From NCBI RefSeq assembly GCF_000499385.1, contig NW_013655362.1, forward strand, positions 1 through 32,537: a stretch of 32,537 bases of DNA, given 5' to 3'. This DNA comes from Eimeria necatrix. Lineage: Eukaryota > Apicomplexa > Conoidasida > Eucoccidiorida > Eimeriidae. The notes beneath the pieces were generated by a model. It was not told the DNA's origin. It saw only the letters and a list, made by a program, of their open reading frames with translations, and ran no database searches. Each line of letters opens with the position of its first letter. Positions within the stretch are counted from its first letter, which is position 1. Below, piece by piece: positions 21,747 to 32,537 of the stretch. The position numbers and the translations under genes were made by a program.

Positions 21747-22817
21747 GTGGCATGATTTTATCGAGTGGCCAATCCACGAGTGCGCGCTGCATATGCAGAC
21801 AGTATAATACAAAGAGCACCGGCCACGCAATGTGTGCCGAATGCCACTTTTAAATGCAGCAAATGCTGCCCTATTTCAGATATCGTGCACTGCACGCCGC
21901 ACTCACCAACTGCGCACTCTCTCGCACCTTAATGGTGTGTTTTGCGTCGGAACTATCGCATTTCATAGGTTTGATTTTAGCACAGTACAGTTGCGAAATT
22001 TATTGTTGCCATTGATCTTCTTGTGGTGCTGAAGAAAGAAGTCAGCGCTGTGGGCCATACACAGCCGTTGCCATCTTGTTGCATAAACTTCTGAGATTGA
22101 ATGTTCCAAAGATCCCAGGCAGTAGAAACCACCCTCGTCACGATAGCTTTTAAAAAGTGGGCTAGTCCACCACATGCGCCTGCGACTGAATGCCTTAAAT
22201 TCTCGGGCGGGCCTTGATGGGTTCATGCCCAAAACTCTTCTGATACTGCATTTGAGGCAGCAAACAAGTGGCTTTCCTAAAGAGCCGTTCGCCTACTTCC
22301 TGCACGCCGGGACTGGCATTGCTTCCGGCAACGTTCACCACTGGAATGTCGAAACAATCAAATTCACTATTCGTGCCAGAGAAGCTGCATGGAGAAGAGC
22401 GGTAGAATATTCCAAAATTTCTGAAAATTTAAATGAGGGGCATGTATCGAGACAAGACAAAAACATAGTTTGCGCACCAACGTGAAACATTTCCAGTTCT
22501 ACGACAGGAAGCTCGAAGCTACAAGCGTCCAGCTGATTACTGCATGCTTCGTAAGACGTATGAAGACAGGGTTCCAGCGCCTGATGGTATGGGGTGAACA
22601 ATGACAGGGCATCTAGAAGCAGACAAACGCACAGATTAACACTTCTACTCAAGCGTCACTAACAAGAAACAACGAACAAAAGACGGCCGGCAAGCACAAT
22701 ACGTGAAATAGGAATAAGGTAATTCAAAAGATTTGGACATCGTAGTTTCACTTTGGCGATTAGTATTCAAGCCTTATTCGACTTACTTGCTTCAACGTTT
22801 GCGACGTCTGGCAGCCA
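21747..22817. other. No gene seen
   Basis: Overlapping frames of up to 105 codons on both strands around 22174-22652, none recognised. TGCATGC occurs at 22541-22547. Confidence 0.4.
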
Positions 22818-22963
22818 TGATTATCTGGCTCCCAGATTGACTCGCTAGCAAATGAATCTCACTAGAAAAGCGATCATGATTTTCTCTCGGTGGTTATCTG
22901 GTTCCCAGATCGACTCGCTTGCAAACGCATTTCATGAGAAAAGCGATTATGGTGTCCTTTCGA
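22818..22963. repeat. 73-bp imperfect tandem repeat with conserved palindrome
   Basis: Units 22818-22890 and 22891-22963 are about 75-80% identical without gaps. Both keep the 15-base near-palindrome atctgg-yt-cccagat (six-base arms), then gactcgct, agcaaa-like bases and agaaaagcgat. Retention of the palindrome in both diverged units is notable, but function is not shown. Confidence 0.85.
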
Positions 22964-25900
22964 GTCCACTATTTCACTTCGATGCATTAAACATACTTGT
23001 CAGTTGTTTTTAAAGGATACTGTTTTAGAGGCTTTGATCCATCGAGTCGGGGTGTAAAAACCATAGAAGAATCATTCCCGCAATGTGGCGGTGTCTTTTG
23101 TGTGTAAGTTTATTGTGTACAAGAGGTCCCATTAGTTATATTCTGGAAAGTGCTGAAGTTCACTCAATTCGTATACGGAGTGCGCCGCACCACCAAAAAA
23201 GTCCGTTGCACTAAGCTACCGGCGCGAAGCAACACATGATGTCGAAACCATGATGCGCCTGTACCCACCAAAAAGCGCACGAATGTTTCTTCTGTAGAAC
23301 AAGCACCATTTTCTCTGTCAGGATGGTATTTTGACGTGCTCAAAAGCCCTGTAGTGCCTCGTTGGACCTACAAGCTGAACGTTCGTCTCATTGCTTCCGA
23401 GATCCTCCCCTTGACTCAAAAGGACAATAAAGACAGGTGCGACGGTTTGTGACTTTCAGACAAGCAATTGTTTGTTGGACTCTCTCGCATGCTCGATTGA
23501 AGATATTAAAGATTGCTTGTGTACCGTGGGAATCGTGGGGAAGCGCTTAGCGGTTCTGCAGAGTCAACGTACGCATTGTATAACGATAAAAAATAAGCGA
23601 TTTGTGACAGACGATAACGATGACAGAGATGCTTTAAACGCCTCCCAAAGGAATCGGAAGCACTCTCGAAGCACCAAACGACTCCTTCTTTCATAGCTCG
23701 CATATTTAACCCTAAAGGCAGGAAATCCGTGTCAATATTTCGCCTATTAATTTTGCATGGACCATTGCTCATGTGCCTCTTGCTTAAGTGTAGCGGCCCA
23801 GATCAAAAATGCTTTTTGCGAGTAGCCTTCACATATGTGCAACTGTTGTGGTAGGCGCACTCCCTGCTCGTTGGCGTCTTGCGCGGAGCGATGATGATGA
23901 GCGTCCGTTGGAAAAACACGATTGGCTTTTGGAATCGAAACGTATGCTTTGGCAAACACTAATTTGCGAGAACGTGTGAATGTGAAGTGCGCATGAAGTA
24001 ACACAGAGGTGGGTAGTTAAGCCGATGAATGTGGGGAACTAGGATAGGCAAACGGGTTGTGCTAACAATATGAACCAGCAGCATGCTTAGGGCGCTCGCT
24101 GAATAAAACGGAAAGAACAGCGACAAGAACACAAGCGCAAGACCCAGGCGATTGCTTATCTGTCGTTGTCTTCTGCACTAATTAAATAACAGAAGCAATG
24201 CAGCTGTAGAAGGCCGCATGATGCAGAGGTATGTGTTACGGATTACCGCAGGTAGATTCAGGTCGATTTTGCTTGATTCTTGATCATCAGCCCAGGGACG
24301 AATGCTAGGCAAATGCCAACATGAATAGTTACGATCACTGCACTATGCAACCGTCCTCCGCAATTATATAAATTTGTTTTGTTTCTTCCTTGTTGGAGCA
24401 TACATCACATTCGACGCACTCCCTGTGGCATCGACGAGCTCATGCACTAATGCTTGCGCCTGTGCGTAAGCAGAACGGTGAAATTGCATTACAGTAGATG
24501 AGGTTGAAGGCACTTAGAATTTTGCGTATGCCAGGGCCCTAAGGCCTTTAGTGCAACGCTTGCCGCCAAGATAAATTTTTAGTTTTCCCCTGGGAAAACT
24601 TTGATAATGCAAGCTTGGCACAGAAATTCGGCGGCAAAGTTTCATTTCCTATAGGTAACGCTTACAGCGAATTTCATATAGACTAGGCGTTGCCTGCGGT
24701 AAAACTGCAAACGCGATGTATTTCAATAAGGTGAGCAGCGGAATCACATAAAGCTTGTAGCCATCTTAAACACAACAAGCATCCTTCTCGCTTTAGGTGA
24801 CTAGTAGTAGGAGATTTGGTCTATCGACTCAGCCTGACGCACAACCTAGCAACAAAAGAGGAGCAAAACCCCTCTACTTGCTTAACTATAGCTGTGCTAT
24901 TGAACAACAAATGCTGATATCTGCTCATGCCGTTGTACTCAGCTTAACAAGTACCACGTGATTCTCCCAACACCAAATAAGTTATTTGGTTAAAAATCTA
25001 CACAAGTCATGGATTTGCAGCATTATACTGCCGGCCAACTCAAATTCAAAGCCTGCTTCATTAAGAAGGAGTCAGGTATCAAGTTTCCTTCATAACAAAG
25101 TTTGCAGCCTGTTGCAAGCATATATCAATGGCTACGTATCTCTCTGCGCAAAAAAATGCACTTGCAACTCACCCCCTGCAAAGGTAATGGGCTCTCTGAA
25201 TATGCGCGATTTGCTGCCGCCAATTCGCTTGAGAGGCATTCGTGCTCTAAGAGGACGCCTTTTGCTTTGCTGCGTACATCCCGATCCAATTCATTGACTT
25301 ATACACATGCAAAGCTTATTTAGCTGGTTATGATGGAGGGGCAGACTGTTCCGAACAGCCGAAATGCAAGCAATCTGTTTGCCCCATGATTGATTCATGT
25401 AGCTTCAGCCACAATTGCCATTCGTTTCGAAGGATTCGCCACGTACTGTGTGCTCACCCAAGTGGCGAATTCACGAATGCAAGCTTTTGCTTACCTCGAA
25501 GGTTGCCTCTAGTCCAGAAGCCGAATGAAACGAGTTGCCAATGAACACATCATGGCTACCTTGTGGACAGCAGCATTGTTTATTTTATTGCCTAGGAGCC
25601 TGCACACATGCTATTGTGCTTCCTTTTCCAGGGCTGGAATTTCATAAACCGCACTTCCTGCTAAGTCAGCAAATGCAATAAAGGTAACTTCGGATGGCAC
25701 AATATTCACTGGCACATGCAATAAATGCTGGGAAAAAAGAGAAACTCATCTACCAAACGTCAGAAGCATCCTACTTGGAAGTACTAGTATCTATATGAAG
25801 CAAAAGCAAACACTGAATGCCGTGCATCCAAGGCTACCTAAGCGTTTTTGTCTGGTTTTGCAAAGACATAGATTCACAGAAAACCCATGTCAAGCCCCAA

Positions 25901-26114
25901 TGTGAAGAAAAGTCCTATGCACACCTCTCTCGAAGACACCGACACGATGGCCTTGGCTTTCATCCGCTAGGCGCTTGCTTCTGTATAAATTGGAAACATT
26001 TCATTAAACGGACTTCCTGGAGAAAGCTCAGAACCCATCATTGCTAAAATTCACCCTAATTCTACAACAGGGGATGTGTTTCTCTATAGCACAACGATTC
26101 ATGCTGCGGGAACA
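22964..26114. other. No gene seen
   Basis: Frames of at most 103 codons, none recognised; from about 24.0 to 24.98 kb no frame of 60 codons on either strand. A near-palindrome agttttcccctgggaaaact lies at 24581-24600. Two similar short blocks (about 25620-25660 and 25985-26020) share ggaa-tttcat-aaac-g-acttcctg and may be relics of one old repeat. Confidence 0.4.
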
Positions 26115-26162
26115 TGCCTGAAATCGATGACTGAGGTTGTCCTCAGTCATCGGTTTCAGGCA
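26115..26162. repeat. Inverted repeat: 22-bp arms, 4-base loop
   Basis: Arms 26115-26136 and 26141-26162 (tgcctgaaatcgatgactga... against its complement) pair over 22 bp around the loop ttgt. The single non-Watson-Crick pair is T26124 with G26153, which is a stable G-U in a plus-strand transcript but A-C in a minus-strand one. If this is an RNA, the plus strand is therefore favoured. No terminator-like T-run follows. Confidence 0.93.
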
Positions 26163-28894
26163 GCACCATGAGAGATGTTTTTTCCCGGTGCACGGAAATG
26201 TGTCGTTGAACTCATATTTTACAAGGGGTATAGCAAATTCATACTTTAGTGCTAGCACTGAGATATGACTTTGCTAGTCAGAGATGTAGTTGCCTCGAAT
26301 CATGTATTCATTGCTAAGCTGCTTCATCATGCACACTCCCTTGGTGACGTTCTCTTACAAGAGAACCGTAACGCTTTACCATTTACGTGTGTGTTTATGT
26401 GTCTCCCGTGCACTATCCCGATGCGGACTCTACGTAAAATTTGCACTGCACGGATGACGTACACACACACGCATTAATACTCAAACGTCAACATACCTTC
26501 TGTATGGTTCACGACTATTCCAAATGTGGATTTGTAAGACTTATGAACTCCAGTCACGAAGCTATGCCTTTGTCCTCAGTGTGTGCAGTCGTGTGTCAGT
26601 GTCCCAATGAATGCCACTGAGAGGGCGGCATTTGTAGTGCACCATATATAATAGCACGTAATCCACTTCCTCGCTCGATACAATAAAAATGGAATGCAGC
26701 GCACTGGCAAACGCTACGAAGCGCGCGAAGCCCGGCGAATAGTGCATATTGTAATACTCCGGCCAGTGCACGTTGTTACTCAATATTATGATGTATCATT
26801 GCAGCTTATTTGTTAACCGCTACATCGAAGTCAGTTATGTGACGCACATACTAAGGCATAGAACGCCTACCTCGAAAGGTTGCTTTTCAGCCTTTACCTT
26901 TTGCGGGCAATCCGAAGTAGGAGGTAATCGTTCCCGCGGCAAAAAACTTAGTAACCATGTGCAACAAAACCAACAAGCTAGCCACAAGTGGGGATCATTG
27001 CTCTAAATGCCAAGATGAGCTCCTAAATGGCCCATCTACCTTTCCATTGTTTCTAGACCAGTGAATATATTTAGCCACTTCATGTACGGCTTAATACGCA
27101 CAACCTGGTTAGGTAGAGATACCTAATTCCACCGATGAGAGCACGCTGACCTAGACGTCGACAGAGAAGCTAAACCATAGGCCTGAAAGAGAAATACAAG
27201 GAAGATGCCTTCACTAAGTCACAGTGAGCGTATGGCAGCTTGTCGGAGCACTGCTACTTGGGAAAAAATATGTTGCAAATGCAGAATGCGTTGACTTCGC
27301 AATAACACGTAATGAATTCGAAAGACGAGGACTCCACATATCTTGAGTATTCCTCGTTGCGCTCTGATGCAACCTGCGTTCACAATGCGCCGCTTCTAAA
27401 GATGAAGTCGTAACCATTCTATTCAGAACTTATGAGGCGCACTTCCTGGTATTTTTTTTGCACGCGGAGATTCGAGCCAGGTTGCCTCGCCGCCAATGAT
27501 CGGGACAAATTTTTCAAAGCTGGGAATGACTCAAGAAATGTTTCCTCAAAATTAGAATAGCTTTAGGACTACGTAGGGAAAGCAGCATGAAGCAAATATA
27601 TGTGGGCGTGGTATAAAAAGATTTTCGAGAACCCACAGCAAATAACATGAAATTCATGAGACGAAAACCAGTTTAAAGGGGAAACGGCGACAGACAAATG
27701 ATGGAAACATATGTCCTTAGTGCAATGCAAGTCATAGAAAGGCTAAAAAAGTGAAAACCTCGTGCATATTTCAATGCTGTGAAGGTGAGCTAACAGCGGT
27801 CGCACATTCGTGCATTGTTTACTAACATTCTGCAGTGGAAATGTGGCCCCTTGTATGTCCAACGGGTGCGCGTTTAAACTTATCAAGGCAAATGTGCCTT
27901 TACAAGCAAGAGTTCCTATAAGCATGCTCGAGTCAACAATAAGGTCCTGCCTACAGGCAGGTGAGCTCAGCCGGTCGCCCCAAAATAAATTACACGAACA
28001 GCGCGTGCCTGCTTTCATACAAAGGCACTGAATGGGCAAACACTGAGTTGTAGAACACGTCGGAACTCAGCGTTAGGGACAGGCTTGCAAGCTGACTGAA
28101 AATCAGAATTGGAACAGTGTGGGAGCAGCCGCCAAAAGGCGTCGCTGGTAACTCAAAATTGAGCAAGGGCCTACTAAAGCAGTGAAAGCATCGAGAGACT
28201 GATATGCATTAACAGCATCAAAAATAAAGTGCTACATACTTCGTTTAAAGGCTTGAGTGCATAATTGGTTGCATCTAGAACAACTGCACAACAGTAAGTA
28301 TTTGAAAACGCTTAGGATCCTGTACACTACTTCAAATTTGTACTTGACCTCTTCACTACAAGCGTTGCTCACAAACTGAGGCGCAGGCGGAAATGCATAC
28401 TATAAATTAGTCGCAGTAGTTGTAATCCCACCAAAAATAAATGATCGCACGTATACAGACATTTGCTTTAGATGGTGAAGCCGCACACCAGATGCACCCG
28501 TTTAATTGCTCACAATTAAATACAAAACAAAATGTTGTGCTAGATTCCACAATGCCCTACATAGAAAGGGCAAGGCACACAAGTACTGAAGCTTGGTGTT
28601 GGCGAATAGGCATCAACGAGCCAGGACGTTTTTGAAGGGGAAAAATTGCTTTAATCGGTCATAGCGTCAGCGTTAAAAAATCCGTGGCATGTTTTCACGC
28701 AGCAAATAAAGAATTATCAGCATCAATGCTGAACGCTGGCTCAAAACGCCTCACAATGGACACAAACATGCAGTATGTGTATAGCGCTTCAGAAAACGCA
28801 CTTGCTAAAAAGATGAAAGACAAGCAATCCCGTGAACAATGACTGCAGCAATGCTCTCCCATCCATTATGCCCGACTAGTGCTCGCCATGGCTA
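26163..28894. other. No gene seen
   Basis: Short frames only (98 codons or fewer), none recognised. A run of eight T is at about 27452-27459, and a B-box-like string follows on the minus strand, but no tRNA fold can be drawn. A short (AC)n tract is at 26461-26470. Confidence 0.4.
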
Positions 28895-28959
28895 TATTGT
28901 GAAAGCAGTTACTGACCTAAGGATTGTACAGGGAGAATCAGAAAGGAGCAGCCATCGAC

Positions 28960-29071
28960 GTGAGCATCCCACAGGATACTCAACGCTCCTCGCGCTGAGT
29001 CATCAAACCCAAGTCGTGAGCATCCCACAGGATACTCAACGCTCCTCGCGCTGAGTCATCAAACCCAAGTC
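28960..29071. repeat. 56-bp exact tandem duplication
   Basis: Units 28960-29015 and 29016-29071 (gtgagcatcccacaggatac ...) are identical. Copy 2 of the surrounding repeat has a single diverged equivalent (about 32080-32132), so the duplication arose within copy 1 after the two copies separated. Confidence 0.95.
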
Positions 29072-29336
29072 AGATTCGCTCTTGTGGGCTGGGCTATTTT
29101 GTTCGAAGCACAATACACAACAAACCGGAGCATCAATTATTTTGATGAGCGCACAACGCTGTTCTATGTTGTAGTGTGTCTGCAAGCCATGCAAGGTGTC
29201 GGGCAGCGCATCTAATCAAGGTCTTGCGCGCGCTAAAGCTACGCTGGAATTTCATCGTAGCGTTAACACGCGCAATAGCGTTCAGGTGAACGTCACGCAT
29301 TGATTCGCCTCAGCCGCTTCAGTACCACGCCTACAC

Positions 29337-29430
29337 TATGGAAGCTCTAGGAAGGGACACACTCTAAACGCTTCAACAAAGCGCTGACATTATGGAAGCT
29401 CCAGGAGAGGACACACTCTAAGGCGCGTGG
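29337..29430. repeat. 54-bp imperfect tandem inside family 2
   Basis: tatggaagct..aggaggacacactctaa-type blocks start at 29337 and 29391. The same doubled structure is present in copy 2 (32382 and 32435), so this internal duplication predates the split of the two copies. Confidence 0.85.
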
Positions 29431-29482
29431 AATCATTCATTCTCGAGCTAAAATCTGAACGCCCACCGCCGCTACTGCCGTT

Positions 29483-32049
29483 ATCATATCGCCCTCTCCA
29501 GCCGATATCCTTTGTACTCCTCCCGGTGTCTAGTTTTCTTGGAACAGGACCACCATTGCAGTGCGGGCCAGCGTGCACATCCGATAAGCAAAAACCAGAA
29601 TACGCAACGCATCCGTGTTTTTTCAACTCAGCTTCGGTTCGCAGATACAATGCGGCCAGAAGACGCCAAAAGTACGAAACGTAGCAGATGCTCCATGAGC
29701 TAGATACTGCTTGCAATCGCGGCAGCTACGCCTGGCGTGTAACTCACCTTCTGTGGAGGCGCGTCGTGCGTCGCGTGTTTCCAATGTGACCCTCTCGTTG
29801 ACACACAGACAGAGCCGCAGTCATACAGGTGCAGGGGCAAGCACCATTTCTGCTCGACGCCTCAGACACGCCTGCGCCTCTTTATACATTCCTTTAAACG
29901 CACAAGCTGCGTCCTCAGCAAGCCCAATGCCTGTCGGTTTCCGTAGAGTCAATGCTTGACACGTCAACGTGACGTATACCGTTAAGCTCACCTCGCCTCG
30001 CATGAAGTTGAAAGTCTTCCCAAAGCGTCAAACATCATTTTCGGAGTTGCCGTCATTCCTCCGACTGCGGCTATGCGGTATTGTCACGCCTTGAAGACAC
30101 CATTTGCATTAATGTAATCGCGCACTTCAAATGCGGACATTTAACACAAATCCTTGCGGCGTACTAATATGTGCGTTTTCCTCTATCCTGCCAGTTAATC
30201 ATCAACCGAAATACAGCATCTTCTTGAAAGGCGAAGACAAAGGCGAAAGTTTCACGGCCTCACAAACAGCTGAGTCGACGCACGGCAAATGCTGTAAAAC
30301 GCAAAAAACACGTTCTTACAAAATACCGTAGCTACGCGAAATCCAACAATGGGCGAAAATGTTAAGCATCTACGTAGCGTGTCAAAGAACACAACAATGG
30401 CGTCATAGTCGCATGAATCTTGTTAAAAGACACGCTAGAATCCAACCGACGAGTTTGAAATGCATATAGCGCAGTATGCGTTCATCATTTTTTCCGAATA
30501 TCAGGTGACTCACGAACTGCGATTCCACGCACGTCTGCATCGGCTCTCTGTACGGGACTGCAGATGCTGCGAAAGTTTATCTTTGCTTGGGAAAGGTCCC
30601 CTTGTTGAGCATTCAGGAATCGTTTTACCAAAGAGCAAAGACCAAAAACGGAAAGCCAAAGAGACTCATGTCACTTCATCGCACGGCTATTTTCAAGGGT
30701 GCTTGGCACGCTCACGGCACGCCTTTCAGGCACTGCCCGTGAGTGATATGCCACTGGCATTAACAACCGGCCGTGTCTGTATCTGCTTTGGCACGAAATT
30801 CAACTAATCAGGAGTAATATCAATTGTATCGGCAGTGCCTCTGCACTCCTGTTGTGCTATCTTTCTTTGGGCAAGTGTAAGGCGTTCACCTTGCATTTGG
30901 GTGGACGCGTTTTCCTAGACGCCATTTGCGCAGAAAAATACAGGAGACGCATGGCTCGCCAGGTAAATCCTCAAAAACGCGTCCTCTGTGGCCATTTGAT
31001 CGAAGGAACGTACGTCCTTCGCGTTCGACGTAGTTCTGAGCTCTACAAGTTTTTCGGTAGCAGTGTGTTTTGCACTTGGTCGCGTTAATGATGCAAGAAA
31101 GGTAAGTAGAAACGACGATTCATATGGTAATTTCACAGAACATGTGCCATACCTCCTGCAGCGTTGTGCGCGTGTAGATGGCCAGTAGAAAGTGAGGCGA
31201 CATCTTTCAATTACACCAATATTCAACGATGAAGAATATTAAACGCAGGAAGCGGACGAAAGTGCTGCCTTCATTTTAACGGGAAAAGCAAACATCTAAA
31301 GTTTTGACTGGCAGTAAGCTATGTTCTAGTTCTCAAAATATAACTGAGCATTTCGACGCGTTCAGCTTTTGGTTTCGGGCACGGAGAGATATTATACATA
31401 GTGCTTCGCAAACTGCAAATGTCTGAAAATTTCTTTCAGCCGGCATATGCATGAGCCAGAGCTAAACCAAAACGAGCCGCCATCTGCATTGTTCTTCGCC
31501 TTGTACGGTTCACGACTAATTGAACGGCATTAATTTTTCTTTGAGAATACAGCTTGAAATTGCACGCCCAACACAAAAGTAGGTGGACGACAAAGAAGAA
31601 AAAACTGGTTAGGAAACACGTAGAAGAACAATCGATCTAGACGGCAGCATTGAAGACGCGCGAATGAAGTGCCTTGCAACTTGCTGTGAACCCAGCACTC
31701 CAGTTCGATGTAGCAGAGTCGAAAGGCGCAGCCAAAGATGCAACGCTCGCCATGCCCTGCTGAACCTTTCTTAGCGAGTGAATGACAGACGGCAAACACG
31801 CTGGGGCATATCGCCCCTTCCCACCTCTCCTCCACAACGCAGCGCTTCTCCCAAAACAGCTACCAAATGAACCGCGAATATTCACACCACGCGTTGCACA
31901 TTTTGCGGTGATTGCCTGCAGCGTCATGGGTTGACAACAGATATGGAGTCAACGAGCATTCCGCTACGCAACTCCTGAAGCACAAAGTGCCAGCTCATTC
32001 AGCCTAACTTGTAGGCGCACGCAAATAATTCATTATCTGTGCAGTTTCC
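29483..32049. other. No gene seen
   Basis: Frames of up to 115 codons (30460-30807 plus; 30915-31226 minus; 31530-31927 minus), overlapping on both strands, without recognisable domains. Composition is slightly more GC-rich near 29.7-30.0 kb. No internal repeats seen. Confidence 0.4.
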
Positions 32050-32537
32050 CTGGTAGGATGGAGGAGTTGTCGTGCTCAGCCTGTGCGTCTGGCTGACTCC
32101 TGCAACCCGCCTGCGCCAACTGAAGAACACCAAGCTAGCTTCTTTCATTGTTGCTGGGCGATTTCGTTCGAACCGCAAACAACAGCGAAACAAGGTAAAC
32201 CAAGCTACCAATTGTGCCAGGGCACGCACACCGCTGTGTTTCGTGGCAGCGTCTCTGCTGCTGATGCAGCGTCTTTCGCAGCGCCTGTAATCGCGGCATT
32301 GCGCGCGTTAACGCTACGCTGGAATTTCAGCTGAACGGCACGCATTGATTCGCCTCAGCCGCTTCAGTACCACGCCTACACTATGGAAGCTCTAGGAAGG
32401 AACACACTCTAAGCGCTTCAACAAGCGCTGACATTATGGAAGTTCCAGGAGAAGACACACTCTAAGGCGCGTGTAATCATTCATTCTCGAGCTAAAACGT
32501 GAACGCCCACCGCCGCTACTGCCGTTTGCTTCTCGCC
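32050..32537. repeat. Dispersed repeat family 2, copy 2 (cut by window edge)
   Basis: About 3.05 kb to the right of copy 1, same orientation. Identity is highest from 32342 to 32526. Similarity is still visible at the last bases (gccgtttgcttctcgcc against gccgttatcatatcgccctc), so the element continues beyond the window. It has one 56-bp-equivalent unit and both 54-bp internal units. Confidence 0.88.

Larger units (their letters stand above)
28895..29482. repeat. Dispersed repeat family 2, copy 1
   Basis: Matches the right end of the window (about 32050-32537) in the same orientation. The right part (about 29295-29482: tgattcgcctcagccgcttc onward to ctgccgtt) is above 90% identical. The left part is about 65-70% with indels. 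Relative to copy 2 it has an extra 56-bp tandem unit (28960-29071) and about 30 extra bases near 29258-29288. Inside lies a 54-bp imperfect tandem based on tatggaagct...acacactctaa. No coding capacity is recognised. Confidence 0.88.

Noticed and set aside
24581..24600. Near-palindrome agttttcccctgggaaaact
   Set aside because: Nine-base arms only, with no repeat elsewhere; a chance occurrence is possible.
27450..27500. Possible minus-strand tRNA end (gctcgaatc next to an A/T run)
   Set aside because: The T-run is on the wrong side for a terminator, and no cloverleaf can be drawn.
1..32537. Transposon or retroelement coding sequence
   Set aside because: No reverse transcriptase, integrase or transposase motif is visible in the translated frames.

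Overview
The window looks like eukaryotic, mostly non-coding DNA. By eye GC is about 46-47% and CpG is not visibly depleted. The longest open reading frame is 194 codons, and long frames overlap each other on opposite strands as chance frames do. I see no operon-like packing, no recognisable protein family, no tRNA or rRNA gene and no telomere array. The palindromic heptamer TGCATGC/GCATGCA occurs at about 12 sites where roughly 4 are expected. That motif is a known favourite of apicomplexan, especially coccidian, genomes. With the balanced CpG it makes a coccidian-type protist my weak best guess; other eukaryotes remain possible.

Layout. Positions 1-1111 hold three tandem arrays (22-bp, 14-bp and an exact 226-bp duplication). 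From 1.1 to 5.8 kb there is little beyond weak ORFs, one with a signal-peptide-like start (minus strand, 2981-3187). A dispersed repeat lies at 5778-6437 (copy A) and 11663-12334 (copy B). Its 458-bp core is about 98% identical with no gaps, while its left flank is clearly more diverged. A weaker relative is at about 8160-8510. The longest ORF (7348-7932) and a small membrane-segment ORF (10553-10801) lie between the copies. Right after copy B comes a GC-rich island (about 12.4-13.05 kb) with (CAG)7, a near-identical direct repeat of about 110 bp, and a 154-codon minus-strand ORF carrying that repeat in frame.

From 13 to 29 kb the DNA is unannotatable apart from structured spots: a 31-bp tandem at 15259, a perfect 38-bp-arm hairpin at 21667-21746, a 73-bp tandem with a conserved palindrome at 22818, and a 22-bp-arm hairpin at 26115-26162. 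The right end carries two copies of a second dispersed repeat (about 28.9-29.48 kb and 32.05 kb to the window edge).

No gene is called with confidence. The CDS entries are candidates only, and no pathway or co-operating set of genes can be read from this window. The supportable content is repeats and fold-back structures. The best leads for function are the two tetraloop hairpins, the A/B repeat with its identity step, and the GC-rich duplicated island.
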